A DNA stretch of 64,000 nucleotides from Alphaproteobacteria bacterium (GTDB lineage: Bacteria > Pseudomonadota > Alphaproteobacteria > RF32 > CAG-239), in NCBI GenBank assembly GCA_017528205.1, contig JAFXPE010000016.1, positions 1 through 64,000 of the forward strand. Reading direction: 5' to 3'. Position 1 is the stretch's first letter; every line of letters begins with the position of its first letter. The notes beneath the pieces were generated by a model. That model was not told the DNA's origin. It saw only the letters and a program-made list of their open reading frames with translations, and ran no database searches. Below, piece by piece: positions 40,584 to 49,078 of this stretch. The position numbers and the translations under genes were made by a program.

Positions 40584-42107
40584 ATGACAAAAAAATTAAA
40601 AGTAATGTTTTCTACCCACGGTCTGGTAGAAGGCGATTTTGGTTTTATAACCGATGAATACGGCTATCAGCTGACCAAGGTCGTATCCAAAGATGTAATC
40701 ACCGGTCAAGATACCGGTGGTCAGGTATATTATGTTAAGGCCTTGGCCAACAGCTCCAACAACTATAACATAGACTTGGTAACCCGCCGTGTAGATCCGC
40801 GGATTTGCCCGCAATTCGGCGGCACTTACAAAGAATACAAAAAATCCGAGCTTAATTATAAAGTAGAAGCACAATGGCACGAAAGCGAAAAAATCCGCAG
40901 TCGGGTTTTGCGTGTTCCGGCCGGCGGCAACTTTATGTTTTTGCCAAAGGAAGAAATTGTACCGGTAATTCCGGAATTGGTGGACAATTTGTTTGAATAT
41001 TACAAAAAATCCGGCGAAATCGACGATATCGAAGTGGTTGAAGGTCACTATCGCGACGGCATGATGGCGGCCGATATGCTTTGCACCAAAATTGAAAAAT
41101 TCACCGAACGTCGCCCGATTATGCTGGTTACCAGCCACTCTTTGGGCCACAAAAAATATGAGCGTAATCTGCCGCAATATAAGGCCGGTCAAATCAGCGA
41201 AGAAGAATGGGCTTGGCATGGTTTTGAGCAACGCATTGCGCAAGAAAAACAAGAGTTTGACCGCTCGGATATTATCATCGCCACTTCTCCGGACGAGGAA
41301 ACACGCTTGTTGGCCGAACCTTATTTGTCCGATGTCAACAAAATCACGGTTATTCCGCCGGGATATAATGATAAAATTTTTACCCCGCTTAAGCCGCAAG
41401 AACGCAACAAACTGAAATATAAGTTTGAATACACCGATTTGAACGGCAACAAACAACAAATTGATTTATCAAATAAAAAAGTTGTTTCTTCGTTGGGCCG
41501 TGTGGTTCGCGACAAGGGTTTCAGCGAGCTTTCCCGCTCAATGGCCGAAATTATGTTTGAAGATCCGAACATTGTTTATATGGTCAGCGGCGAAAAAGGC
41601 AATCCGGTAACCGAAGAATGTCAGGAAATTTTGCGCGGTTTTGAAGACAGAGTGGTATTTTTGCCGTCATTGAATCAAACCGAAATGTCGCAAGTTTACA
41701 ACGTTTCCGACATCTTTGTAATGTCCAGCCTCAACGAGGCATTCGGCATGGTTCCGATTGAGGCCATGGGCTGCAAATCGGCAGTTATCGTCGGCCGCAG
41801 CGGCTTCAACGACTTTGCTCATTGCGCCGATATTCGCAACGATTCGCAAGACTACACCAAAGCCATCGGTATTTATGCTCCGTCGCAAGAAAGCGACCGT
41901 TGGCGTCAGGTTAAGGCCCTAAAGATGTTGCTCTACAAAGACGAATTGCGCAATCAAATCGCTCAAAACGGTTACGATTATGTGCGTGCCAACTTAACTT
42001 GGGAACAAATTTCCGCCACCAAAGATAAATTGGTGCAAGATGTTTTGGCCGCCAACCCGCAAAGAATGAGCGGCTTTAAGATTAAAAAACCGCAAAACGG
42101 CAGATAA
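40584..42107 (+). CDS. Family 4 glycosyltransferase, sucrose-phosphate-synthase-like
   Basis: This 507-residue GT-B enzyme has the N-terminal sequence DVITGQDTGGQVYYVKALAN followed by YNIDLVTRRVD, the hallmark of sucrose synthases and sucrose-phosphate synthases. The C-terminal donor domain has SSLGRVVRDKGFSELSRSMA and the E-x7-E motif in SSLNEAFGMVPIEAMGCKSAV. The donor is thus a sugar nucleotide and the product may be a sucrose-like or mannosylated small molecule; the acceptor cannot be read. No sucrose-phosphate phosphatase lies next to it. The start at 40584 follows AGGAG, and a bidirectional terminator follows. Confidence 0.8.
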   Translation: MTKKLKVMFSTHGLVEGDFGFITDEYGYQLTKVVSKDVITGQDTGGQVYYVKALANSSNNYNIDLVTRRVDPRICPQFGGTYKEYKKSELNYKVEAQWHESEKIRSRVLRVPAGGNFMFLPKEEIVPVIPELVDNLFEYYKKSGEIDDIEVVEGHYRDGMMAADMLCTKIEKFTERRPIMLVTSHSLGHKKYERNLPQYKAGQISEEEWAWHGFEQRIAQEKQEFDRSDIIIATSPDEETRLLAEPYLSDVNKITVIPPGYNDKIFTPLKPQERNKLKYKFEYTDLNGNKQQIDLSNKKVVSSLGRVVRDKGFSELSRSMAEIMFEDPNIVYMVSGEKGNPVTEECQEILRGFEDRVVFLPSLNQTEMSQVYNVSDIFVMSSLNEAFGMVPIEAMGCKSAVIVGRSGFNDFAHCADIRNDSQDYTKAIGIYAPSQESDRWRQVKALKMLLYKDELRNQIAQNGYDYVRANLTWEQISATKDKLVQDVLAANPQRMSGFKIKKPQNGR

Positions 42108-42125
42108 TTTTTTGTTAGGCAACAC

Positions 42126-42158
42126 AAAAAAAGACCGGCCCCGACGCCGGTCTTTTTT
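42126..42158. terminator. Bidirectional terminator between two convergent genes
   Basis: AAAGACCGGC (ending 42139) pairs with GCCGGTCTTT (from 42146), with A runs before and T runs after. It serves both the glycosyltransferase gene and the minus-strand HD gene. Confidence 0.9.
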
Positions 42159-42166
42159 GTTTCATT

Positions 42167-42979
42167 TTATTCCAAAAACTTGTGCTTTTGTAAATATGTT
42201 CGAACGAACTCCGTGTACTTTTTCCTAAATTCATCATCGTGGCAATATTCTCCGAAAAAAGCGAACATCCGTTTGGTAACGCCGAGCCGCTCACAAAAAT
42301 CAATAGCCGCCCGATAATTTATGTCCGTGTACCAAGATAAAAACGCCGTTACCTTATCGGCAATTGTCGCAAGCGGATAAGGAATGGTGCTTTCTCTAAA
42401 GGCATTTTGCCACACCGTATCCGACACAGCTAAATCCTTATCACCAATATCGTGATTCAAATCAAAAAACAGCGGCAAAAAATACGGTTCATTTGTTACC
42501 ATATTAAAGTTGGCGATTTTATCGGCATCTCTGACAACAAAGCAAATTTTCTCCACTTCTTGTTGCAAAGCGCTATCCAAACTTTGATATTCGGCATCAG
42601 CATACAATTCCTCAATCAGGTGTCCGTGATGCTTAATCGGCAGGCGAATGCGAATATCGTTAAACAATGGCGTATAACGCAAAAATTCGTAAGCTGCCAC
42701 TCCGTGATCATATTTTCGAGCACCGCGAAATCTGTCGGCAATTTCCGAAAAACGGCAAACATCGTGCAATAACACAGCCGTACGCACCATATCCACATAT
42801 TCCGCCGGCTTGTTTTTCAACCACTCTATGTGCCGAACCAAATAGTTTCCGGCCCCCGCAACCTGCAACGAATGTCTGATTTTTTCTTCAGCATAATAGC
42901 TGTAAAACTTGTCGTTTTTCACCACATCCATACAGGTGTTGTACTGCGAATACAGCAATTTCATTGCCTGTTCAATCAT
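42167..42979 (-). CDS. HD-domain phosphohydrolase
   Basis: This 270-residue protein has the HD metal site: EKIRHSLQVAGAGNYL (His), TAVLLHDVCRFSEI (HD), and a downstream Asp in VVRDADKIANFNMV. The histidine pair in IKHHGHLIEELY may add further ligands. HD proteins of this size hydrolyse nucleotides or cyclic nucleotides; the substrate is not evident. It is preceded by an AT-rich gap shared with the divergent recA promoter, and no other gene shares its transcript. Confidence 0.82.
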   Translation of the reverse strand: MIEQAMKLLYSQYNTCMDVVKNDKFYSYYAEEKIRHSLQVAGAGNYLVRHIEWLKNKPAEYVDMVRTAVLLHDVCRFSEIADRFRGARKYDHGVAAYEFLRYTPLFNDIRIRLPIKHHGHLIEELYADAEYQSLDSALQQEVEKICFVVRDADKIANFNMVTNEPYFLPLFFDLNHDIGDKDLAVSDTVWQNAFRESTIPYPLATIADKVTAFLSWYTDINYRAAIDFCERLGVTKRMFAFFGEYCHDDEFRKKYTEFVRTYLQKHKFLE

Positions 42980-43075
42980 AATTGCACCCCCTCTTGCCTG
43001 ATATATATAAGATAAGAATAAAAATTCAAAAACTTTAATAAATTATTCACAAGTTTGAGATAACACTTGCAATAA

Positions 43076-43090
43076 GAACAAAAATAGAAC
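43076..43090 (+). promoter_or_regulatory. LexA (SOS) box of recA
   Basis: GAAC-AAAAATA-GAAC is a perfect match to the alphaproteobacterial LexA box, GAAC-N7-GAAC (complement GTTC-N7-GTTC). It lies between a possible -35 (TTGCAA, 43067) and -10 (TATACA, 43093), about 95 bases before recA, a position where LexA would block transcription. Confidence 0.88.
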
Positions 43091-43185
43091 AATATACATT
43101 TTAGCGGATAAATGTATTCTTTGTTTGAGTTTTTGCAAAAAATACAGCATAAAATATTTAATAACAACTTTTTAAGGATAGTAAA

Positions 43186-44214
43186 ATGGAAAAAGATAAA
43201 GCGTTAGACGCCGCCCTGAGCCAAATTGAAAGAGCTTTCGGTAAAGGTTCGATTATGCGTTTGGGGCAAAACACCAACATTGATATAGAGGCGGTTTCCA
43301 CCGGCTCGCTGGGGATTGATATCGCGCTCGGTATCGGTGGAATGCCGAAGGGCCGTATTATCGAAATTTACGGACCGGAAAGTTCGGGTAAAACCACTTT
43401 GGCGCTCAGCGTAATTGCGCAATCGCAGAAAAAAGGCGGCACCTGCGCCTTTATCGACGCCGAACACGCGTTAGACCCGTCTTATGCCAAAAAAATCGGC
43501 GTAGATGTTGAAAACCTGTTGGTTTCGCAACCGGATTCCGGCGAACAGGCTTTGGAAATTGCCGACACTTTGGTTCGCTCCGGCGCCATTGATGTTATGG
43601 TGGTCGATTCGGTAGCCGCACTTGTACCGAAGGCCGAATTGGAAGGCGAGATGGGCGATTCGCATATGGGCTTGCAAGCCAGATTGATGAGCCAAGCATT
43701 GCGTAAATTAACCGCCACCGTTGCCCGCTCCAACACTTTGATTATTTTCATCAACCAAATTCGTATGAAAATCGGTGTTATGTTCGGCAATCCGGAAACC
43801 ACCACCGGCGGTAACGCGCTTAAGTTTTATGCCTCGGTGCGCATTGATATTCGCCGCATCGGCGCCATCAAAGACAAAGATGATGTTATCGGCTCGCAAA
43901 CCCGCGTTAAAATCGTTAAAAACAAGGTTGCTCCTCCGTTTAAGACTGTTGACTTTGATATTATGTACGGCGAAGGCATTTCCAAAACCGGTGAGCTCAT
44001 CGACTTGGGCGTGAAATCCGGTATTATCGAAAAAGCCGGCGCTTGGTTCTCTTATAACGGTGAAAAAATCGGTCAGGGACGTGAAAACGCCAAGAATTAC
44101 CTGAAGCAAAATCCGGCCGTTGCCGACGAGATTGAAAACAAAATCCGCGCCGATGCCGGACATTTGACCACCGAAATGATTGGCGACGAAGAACCTATGG
44201 GGGAAGAAGACTAG
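43186..44214 (+). CDS. recA: Recombinase RecA
   Basis: This 342-residue protein forms filaments on single-stranded DNA, pairs homologous strands, and triggers LexA cleavage. The N-terminal helix is [20 protein letters not shown]. Walker A is [13 protein letters not shown] (about 63-75). [19 protein letters not shown] is Walker B and the start of loop L1 ([10 protein letters not shown]). Loop L2 is in [28 protein letters not shown]. The C-terminal tail is acidic ([13 protein letters not shown]), as in most RecA proteins. It is regulated by the LexA box upstream. A lipoprotein gene follows after 32 bases. Confidence 0.98.
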   Translation: MEKDKALDAALSQIERAFGKGSIMRLGQNTNIDIEAVSTGSLGIDIALGIGGMPKGRIIEIYGPESSGKTTLALSVIAQSQKKGGTCAFIDAEHALDPSYAKKIGVDVENLLVSQPDSGEQALEIADTLVRSGAIDVMVVDSVAALVPKAELEGEMGDSHMGLQARLMSQALRKLTATVARSNTLIIFINQIRMKIGVMFGNPETTTGGNALKFYASVRIDIRRIGAIKDKDDVIGSQTRVKIVKNKVAPPFKTVDFDIMYGEGISKTGELIDLGVKSGIIEKAGAWFSYNGEKIGQGRENAKNYLKQNPAVADEIENKIRADAGHLTTEMIGDEEPMGEED

Positions 44215-44246
44215 CGGTTATACCGTTGCCTATGAAAGGAATAATG

Positions 44247-44861
44247 ATGAACAAACTTTATTTATGTGTAGCGGCAACAATCTTATTAGCAGCATGTAAA
44301 AGTGTCGGTTACAATGATTTAACACCGTCCAAGCAACCTAACAACAATCTGTTGCCGGTGTTGGAAATTAAAACCGATACTTCAATATATCCGCGTTTGC
44401 TCGACATCGGAAAAAAGAAAAAAGTTGTTGATAAACGCGGCAATGATGCCAAAAATATTTTTCACAAAGAAGTCCAACAAAACATTATTGAGACAACCGG
44501 TGCAAATAAAGGCTCTATTTCTTTGCGCCTGAATTATGAAAACACCGTTAACAACAGCGCATATAGCGCAGTCGGCACCGTAAGCCTTCTGGCGTTAGGT
44601 GTACCGTTGTTATTCGGTGTTCCTTTCGGCGCCAAGACTCAAGATTTGGAAGTTGAAGTCCAAATCCTAAACAAACATAAAGATGTTATACGCACTTACA
44701 CCGAAAAAGTCAGTGATACCGAATATAAAGCCGCATGGTGGGGATACGATTCGCAAAGCATATACCGCAAATTGGCGGCAGAAAACTTAAAGCACGCGCT
44801 GGAGAATATCCGCTATAAAATCAATAATGATGCACCGGAAATCCTTACCGAATTAAAATAA
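44247..44861 (+). CDS. Exported lipoprotein of unknown function
   Basis: This 204-residue protein has a lipoprotein signal peptide, MNKLYLCVAATILLAACKS, with Cys17 in the lipobox LAAC. Position +2 is Lys, so sorting to the outer membrane is likely by the usual rule. The mature part is mostly beta, with a hydrophobic Gly-rich stretch (VGTVSLLALGVPLLFGVPFGA) in the middle that could be a membrane or hairpin element. No family is recognised. It starts 32 bases after recA behind AAAGGA and may be read from recA; a terminator follows. Confidence 0.78.
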   Translation: MNKLYLCVAATILLAACKSVGYNDLTPSKQPNNNLLPVLEIKTDTSIYPRLLDIGKKKKVVDKRGNDAKNIFHKEVQQNIIETTGANKGSISLRLNYENTVNNSAYSAVGTVSLLALGVPLLFGVPFGAKTQDLEVEVQILNKHKDVIRTYTEKVSDTEYKAAWWGYDSQSIYRKLAAENLKHALENIRYKINNDAPEILTELK

Positions 44862-44881
44862 AGCTTTTAAATTTATTAAAA

Positions 44882-44914
44882 TGCGCCGATTTACTCTCAA
44901 TCGGCGTATTTTTT
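44882..44914 (+). terminator. Intrinsic terminator of recA and the lipoprotein gene
   Basis: TGCGCCGATT (44882-44891) pairs with AATCGGCGTA (44899-44908) with one G-T, followed by six T. Confidence 0.9.
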
Positions 44915-45008
44915 GTCTCTATCGACTTTTCGCCGATTGACAATTGTACAAAAAAGTGCTACAAAGAACGGCAAAACGAATTATTTACACTCAAAAAAAT
45001 ATCAGCCT

Positions 45009-46073
45009 ATGACTATTATTGAAAAGTTTGTTTGTTGGTATAAGGCGCGTTTTTCGCAACTTACCGACAAAGAATTTATTGCTTTGCGCAACGCGTATAA
45101 GCTGGCAGAAACTCCTTTGATTGAGCGAATTTTGGCAACATATTTTCATCGCCATGCGCCAAGAGATTCTGAAATGAACATTATCTGCGAAGGAAATTGG
45201 GCGTTCAAACAGCTTTATGCAACGAACACTCCCCGCGGACGAAAACTCTCGCAATACGAGCAGCACTGTTGGGTGTTTTTCATCACAACCGGCGGTCCGT
45301 ATCGATTCCCCTCCGCGCTTGACGAGCCGGCGCTGACCGAGCTTTTCGATTGCACCAAACCCGGCAAAGTTGCCTCTTACGTTCGTGACTTTGCGTTGCC
45401 GGAAAAATTTGAAATGCGCTTGCTTGAGCTGTGTCGAACCGAGGAGAAAAAGCCGTTCCCACTCAATTCGTATCGCAGGGCGATGTCCAACTACCTCTCT
45501 TTTTGCCACGAAAAGCGCTTAACCGCGCCGGCCGCCCAAATGGCTCTCTTGGCATTAAACGACAAAGAGTTGACCGAAGATTTGCTGAAATGTTGCACTT
45601 TGGAAAACTGTATTTTGGCCGACGAGGTAATTGCCGAGTTAATTGAAAGCCGCAACGAGGACGCGCTGTCGTTTTTGCTCTTTCAGAGCTACATTGCCGA
45701 CAAAGATTTGGTGCAAAAAATGCTGGAGGCGTTTCCGCAGCTCAAATGGCAATACGAAATTTCCCAACTGCGCAGACCGATGCGTAAATTGGAAAAGGAC
45801 ACAAAGCTGTTTTTTGGTATCGAGGCACCGACAGCGTCAGAATTTCAGCTCATTCTCGGTTATGCGGGAATAAAGAAAGATGACGAAGACCGGCAGGAAG
45901 CGTTTATCAAAATCCGCCTGTTGCCAAAGCTGAAATCCAAGGCCAGCAGCCCCTATTTCTGTGCTTGGGCCGCCTACAACTTTCCGGATACGGCCGAAAA
46001 AGCCTACCAAAGTGTGCGCTCCACCGCAGAATATATGCGTGGCCATTTCAAACCGAAAACAAACAGGGATTGA
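45009..46073 (+). CDS. Unknown helical protein, paralogue of the gene at 4182
   Basis: I do not recognise this 354-residue protein beyond its in-window relative at 4182. Shared marks are the opening FVCWYKARFSQLTDKEFIAL (compare WACKIRFGTLEAKDLEHL), the block LFQSYIADKDLVQKML (compare LVQSYIADKDLIAELF), and the following QLRRPMRK. It is helical and rich in Leu, Ala, Cys and Trp; no membrane segment or signal peptide is seen. The ATG at 45009 has no Shine-Dalgarno sequence (aaatatcagcct). An in-frame TTG at 44913 lies inside the preceding terminator and is rejected. A long terminator overlaps its stop codon. Confidence 0.75.
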   Translation: MTIIEKFVCWYKARFSQLTDKEFIALRNAYKLAETPLIERILATYFHRHAPRDSEMNIICEGNWAFKQLYATNTPRGRKLSQYEQHCWVFFITTGGPYRFPSALDEPALTELFDCTKPGKVASYVRDFALPEKFEMRLLELCRTEEKKPFPLNSYRRAMSNYLSFCHEKRLTAPAAQMALLALNDKELTEDLLKCCTLENCILADEVIAELIESRNEDALSFLLFQSYIADKDLVQKMLEAFPQLKWQYEISQLRRPMRKLEKDTKLFFGIEAPTASEFQLILGYAGIKKDDEDRQEAFIKIRLLPKLKSKASSPYFCAWAAYNFPDTAEKAYQSVRSTAEYMRGHFKPKTNRD

Positions 46074-46098
46074 AGTATCAATCCCTGTTTGTTTTTTT
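46061..46098 (+). terminator. Intrinsic terminator overlapping the stop codon
   Basis: A perfect 13-bp stem, 46061-46073 with 46078-46090, has a 4-base loop and is followed by GTTTTTTT. The TGA stop is the end of the first arm. Confidence 0.93.
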
Positions 46099-46103
46099 AT
46101 CTC

Positions 46104-46445
46104 TTATTTATTGCTTAAATAATCCCCCGGCATGGAGAGGCCTTTTATAGCCGCAATCCGCGCCGCAATATTTTGCTTACGCTCTCGAATGCCCGACATA
46201 TCGCGCATTGTATTATCGCCAGTTTCCTTCGGCTCTTCATAAGCCGGAACAGGTTGCGGTGCGCTAAAATAACTGAAAGCATCTTCCAAAGAACTGTCCG
46301 TCACCGGCTTTTCTTCGGCATCTTCTTCATTTGCAGCGTCAAGAAAAACATTGTCGCTTTGCAAATACATCAGTTTTCTTTTCGCGGCTAATTCGATTGG
46401 CTCGAATTGTTCGTGCAAAATCTTTTTCAGCTCATCTTTATCCAT
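46104..46445 (-). CDS. Hypothetical protein downstream of the TerB-like gene
   Basis: This 113-residue protein has a helical N-terminus (MDKDELKKILHEQFEPIELA), an acidic disordered middle (about 35-75, NEEDAEEKPVTDSSLEDAF) and a basic helical C-terminus (RERKQNIAARIAAIKGL). No family is recognised. Its start overlaps the end of the TerB-like gene by eight bases, so both are probably made together. It may act with that protein. Confidence 0.65.
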   Translation of the reverse strand: MDKDELKKILHEQFEPIELAAKRKLMYLQSDNVFLDAANEEDAEEKPVTDSSLEDAFSYFSAPQPVPAYEEPKETGDNTMRDMSGIRERKQNIAARIAAIKGLSMPGDYLSNK

Positions 46446-46866
46446 TGTTTTCTTCCATAATGAGTTGACCGGTTTTGGTTAAAATCAAGCTATCCAATAC
46501 CCAGCGGTTAATCAAAACAATTTTCTCGTCTTCCACGCCCATTGCCCGAGCGCAGTCAATCACAACATCAAGCTCGGAATCCGCCAAATCGTTATCGATA
46601 TTGGCCATAACGCACATTTCCTTTACCAACTGCAAAGCGTGCGAGCGCGAGGTAATTTTTCGTGCTTCGTCAACATAATTGATTTTCGGAGTTTTGATAA
46701 TGCCGATAACCGTGTTGGTATCAACACCGTAACGCGCGGCAATTTTTTTCAAAAAAGTAATTTCTTCCGCATCAATATTACTATCGGCGCGAATCAAACA
46801 GCAAAAAATCTTCAAAAATATGAGTTTTTCCTCATTTGAAAGGGTTTTAATATAATCGTTATCCAT
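46438..46866 (-). CDS. TerB-like protein
   Basis: This 142-residue all-helical protein matches the TerB fold: EEKLIFLKIFCCLIRADSNI then DAEEITFLKKIAARYGVD, and the second half VKEMCVMANIDNDLADSELD then VVIDCARAMGV. The two 'A-D-x-x-I/L-x-x-x-E' helix pairs carry the acidic residues that bind metal in TerB. TerB-domain proteins occur in tellurite resistance and in envelope or stress systems; no ter operon is here. AAAGGAGAG precedes the start. Confidence 0.8.
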   Translation of the reverse strand: MDNDYIKTLSNEEKLIFLKIFCCLIRADSNIDAEEITFLKKIAARYGVDTNTVIGIIKTPKINYVDEARKITSRSHALQLVKEMCVMANIDNDLADSELDVVIDCARAMGVEDEKIVLINRWVLDSLILTKTGQLIMEENNG

Positions 46867-46964
46867 GAAACTCTCCTTTAATGAGTTGATATTAAGCTCA
46901 AAAACTTAATTTCAGATTAACAATTCCTCCAAAGAACAGCTCCACTTTGTTAATGAAACGCTCA

Positions 46965-46998
46965 TAAAAAAAATGCCCCACCATTAAGATGAGGCATT
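46965..46998 (-). terminator. Intrinsic terminator of the YD-repeat-like gene
   Basis: On the minus strand, AATGCC and GGCATT (complement of 46993-46998 and 46972-46977) pair around an imperfect inner stem, followed by eight T. Confidence 0.75.
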
Positions 46999-47018
46999 GA
47001 ATTTATAAAAGTAACAGG

Positions 47019-48182
47019 CTATCTTCCGTCACCAAAGCCACCATTGCCACCACGATTATTTGGCTTGGAAGAATTTGAAGTTTCAGGCTCTTGAGACGTT
47101 ACTTCTGAAGATTTTTCATGTACACTTTGCTTAATATGTTTTTTACCCTCATGAGTTTTTAAAGCTTTGTCCGTATCAACTTTTTCCGAAGCAACAGTAT
47201 GATATTTATCACCCATGAAAAATTCTATTACATTCTCATCTGCTCTAAGCATAGTTTGCGAATTGATAAGATGGTGACAATCTTTGCTACCGTCATATGA
47301 ATCGCGAACAACTCGTGAGAAGTTAACAGATGAAATAATCTCTTTTTTATTTACATCAACAATCGCACCATCAAGCTCATAAGTCCATTGTTCTCCATTG
47401 CCTCTCGGTGTCCATGACGCGTCACCGCGCTCCCAAGCAGTATGTTCAAACATTTTAGAAACCGCAACCAATCCATTGTCTAAAACAATGGCATCCCTAC
47501 CGATTTCCCTATCCTTTGATGATGTTTTCTCCAGTCTGCCCATCACAGTTGTTGAATCTCTGTCGGATGTTCTTGTTCCAAGCATAGAAAATGCTATTTC
47601 TGCTTCTTCTGCTGTTGGAGCACGACCTGACATTTTTTTCTGTTCTTTATCGGCACAACTGATGCTTACGCCGTACCGTTCTTTATATCTGTCATAATTT
47701 TCCTCAGAAGAAATTCCATCAAATATACTAAAACCACCAGTGTTATTGATATAATCATTTTTCCTGTATGTTTCATATAATCCGCTTGCCGTAAAGACAC
47801 CTTCCGGCTTTGCATCTGCGTCGTAAGTGTAGTGATATGTCTGTTTTTTACCATTTACACTTTTTTCTAAAGTTTCAAGCTTACCGTCTTCCGAATATGA
47901 TAATTTAACATTGCCATGCGGTGTTTTCAGATAAGCAGATTTTACTTCCGCATTCGGATAATAATCAAATGAAATCTCGTAATCACCTTCCCCCTTCATT
48001 TGCGCAGATGAGCAACGCGTTGTTTCACCAACTTTTGTATAATGTCGCGTATAATCCCAAGAGTGATTATACGAATTCCAGTCATGTTGATAATCTAAAG
48101 AACCGTCTTCGTTATACCATATTTCTTGTGCGTGGTTCCAAGGCCATTCGCCCGGAGTATATTCTCTTCTTCTTTGCCCCAT
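47019..48182 (-). CDS. YD-repeat-like protein, possible effector
   Basis: This 387-residue protein of unknown function has an N-terminal part rich in Trp/Tyr/Asp with beta repeats of the YD/RHS style (EIWYNEDGSLDYQHDWNSY, YYPNAEVKSAYL, KLSYSEDGKLETLEKS, YHYTYDADAKPEG). A mixed middle carries DAIVLDNGLVAVSKMFEHTAW. The C-terminal third is low-complexity and charged, ending in a Gly/Asn-rich tail. No signal peptide is seen. Codons are more AT-rich than in host genes, which suggests transfer. AGGAAAAATA precedes the start, and terminators flank it on both sides. Confidence 0.7.
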   Translation of the reverse strand: MGQRRREYTPGEWPWNHAQEIWYNEDGSLDYQHDWNSYNHSWDYTRHYTKVGETTRCSSAQMKGEGDYEISFDYYPNAEVKSAYLKTPHGNVKLSYSEDGKLETLEKSVNGKKQTYHYTYDADAKPEGVFTASGLYETYRKNDYINNTGGFSIFDGISSEENYDRYKERYGVSISCADKEQKKMSGRAPTAEEAEIAFSMLGTRTSDRDSTTVMGRLEKTSSKDREIGRDAIVLDNGLVAVSKMFEHTAWERGDASWTPRGNGEQWTYELDGAIVDVNKKEIISSVNFSRVVRDSYDGSKDCHHLINSQTMLRADENVIEFFMGDKYHTVASEKVDTDKALKTHEGKKHIKQSVHEKSSEVTSQEPETSNSSKPNNRGGNGGFGDGR

Positions 48183-48283
48183 ATTATTTTTCCTAATCCC
48201 TGTTTATTACATAAAGAATTGCTTCTTATAATTTCATTTTACTTCCCTTAATTTTTTTGTCAAGTTTTTTATCTAAAAAATAA

Positions 48284-48311
48284 AGGGCTCTCAAACTATT
48301 GCCAGAGCCCT
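48284..48311 (-). terminator. Intrinsic terminator
   Basis: AGGGCTCT (48284-48291) pairs with AGAGCCCT (48304-48311). On the minus strand TTTATTTTTT follows. Confidence 0.8.
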
Positions 48312-48351
48312 GTTCAAGTTAGCTGTTTTACCTCAAGATAAATCAGCCGAC

Positions 48352-48374
48352 AAAAAAAGCGCCCCAAAGGGCGC
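48352..48374 (-). terminator. Intrinsic terminator of the SnoaL-like gene
   Basis: GCGCCC (48359-48364) and GGGCGC (48369-48374) pair, with seven T on the minus strand. An outer stem (AGCCGACAAAA with TTTTGTTGGCT) extends it to about 48345-48387. Confidence 0.85.
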
Positions 48375-48520
48375 AATTTTGTTGGCTGGGCGTCCTGTAC
48401 AGTGCCGCAACTTTTACAACAACACCGCAAGGAAGTAATTGTCATCAAAGAACAACTCTGTTATGTCAGGGAAAGATTAGCAGCTTAAATCGTTTTAATG
48501 AAAGTAAGATAGAAAGAAGA

Positions 48521-48943
48521 TTATTTTTCTAAAGCACCGATGCCACGAAGAATGCCAATCATACCCTCGGCGGCAATATCGTTGATAACTTTGCCTTCAT
48601 CATTGAAATAGTAAAAGTTCATAACCGAAGTAGAGAAATGCTTACCAGTGGCAGGAATTCCCATAAACTCGCCTTCGTGAGTGCCGCTTAACGTCCAACG
48701 GACGGCGACAACATTACCCTCGGCAACCATTTCTTCTAATTTCCATTGCACATCAGGGAAACTTTGACGCATCCAATGAACAACGGAAAGATAACCTTCG
48801 CCGCCGTAAAGAGGTGTCGGCGATGCAGGCGTATAGAACGGAGCATCATTGGCAACAAGTTCTTTGGCAATATTTGAATCTGCCGTGTTAATCATCGTTT
48901 CAAAGCGTTTCATCGCTAACTTATGAGCCTCTGAAATTTTCAT
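48521..48943 (-). CDS. SnoaL-like protein (ester cyclase type)
   Basis: This 140-residue protein has the small NTF2-like fold of SnoaL/ester cyclase proteins: VHWMRQSFPDVQWKLEEMVA followed by GNVVAVRWTLSGTHEGEFMG with IPATGKHF. These are the typical 'FPD' and 'G-T-H-x-G-x-F' blocks. The family includes polyketide cyclases and many unknown proteins; no biosynthetic cluster lies nearby, so the substrate is open. The start at 48943 follows CAGGAG. It is divergent from ogt in an AT-rich accessory stretch. Confidence 0.82.
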   Translation of the reverse strand: MKISEAHKLAMKRFETMINTADSNIAKELVANDAPFYTPASPTPLYGGEGYLSVVHWMRQSFPDVQWKLEEMVAEGNVVAVRWTLSGTHEGEFMGIPATGKHFSTSVMNFYYFNDEGKVINDIAAEGMIGILRGIGALEK

Positions 48944-49078
48944 TTTGCTTCTCCTGGTATTTTCTATGAAGATATTTTGTATCGGAATAAAAAGCAATAA
49001 AATTTGCAAATCTGCACAGAGACATTTATATTGGCCGTAAAGAGGTATAAAATGCACGATGTATGAAGGAATAAAACA

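Larger units (their letters stand above)
48183..48520. other. Gene-free gap with two minus-strand terminators
   Basis: No open frame of note is seen. Two strong hairpins (48284-48311 and 48352-48374) are each followed by T runs on the minus strand, so transcripts from the SnoaL-like gene, or an unseen RNA started between 48375 and 48520, would end here. Confidence 0.6.
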
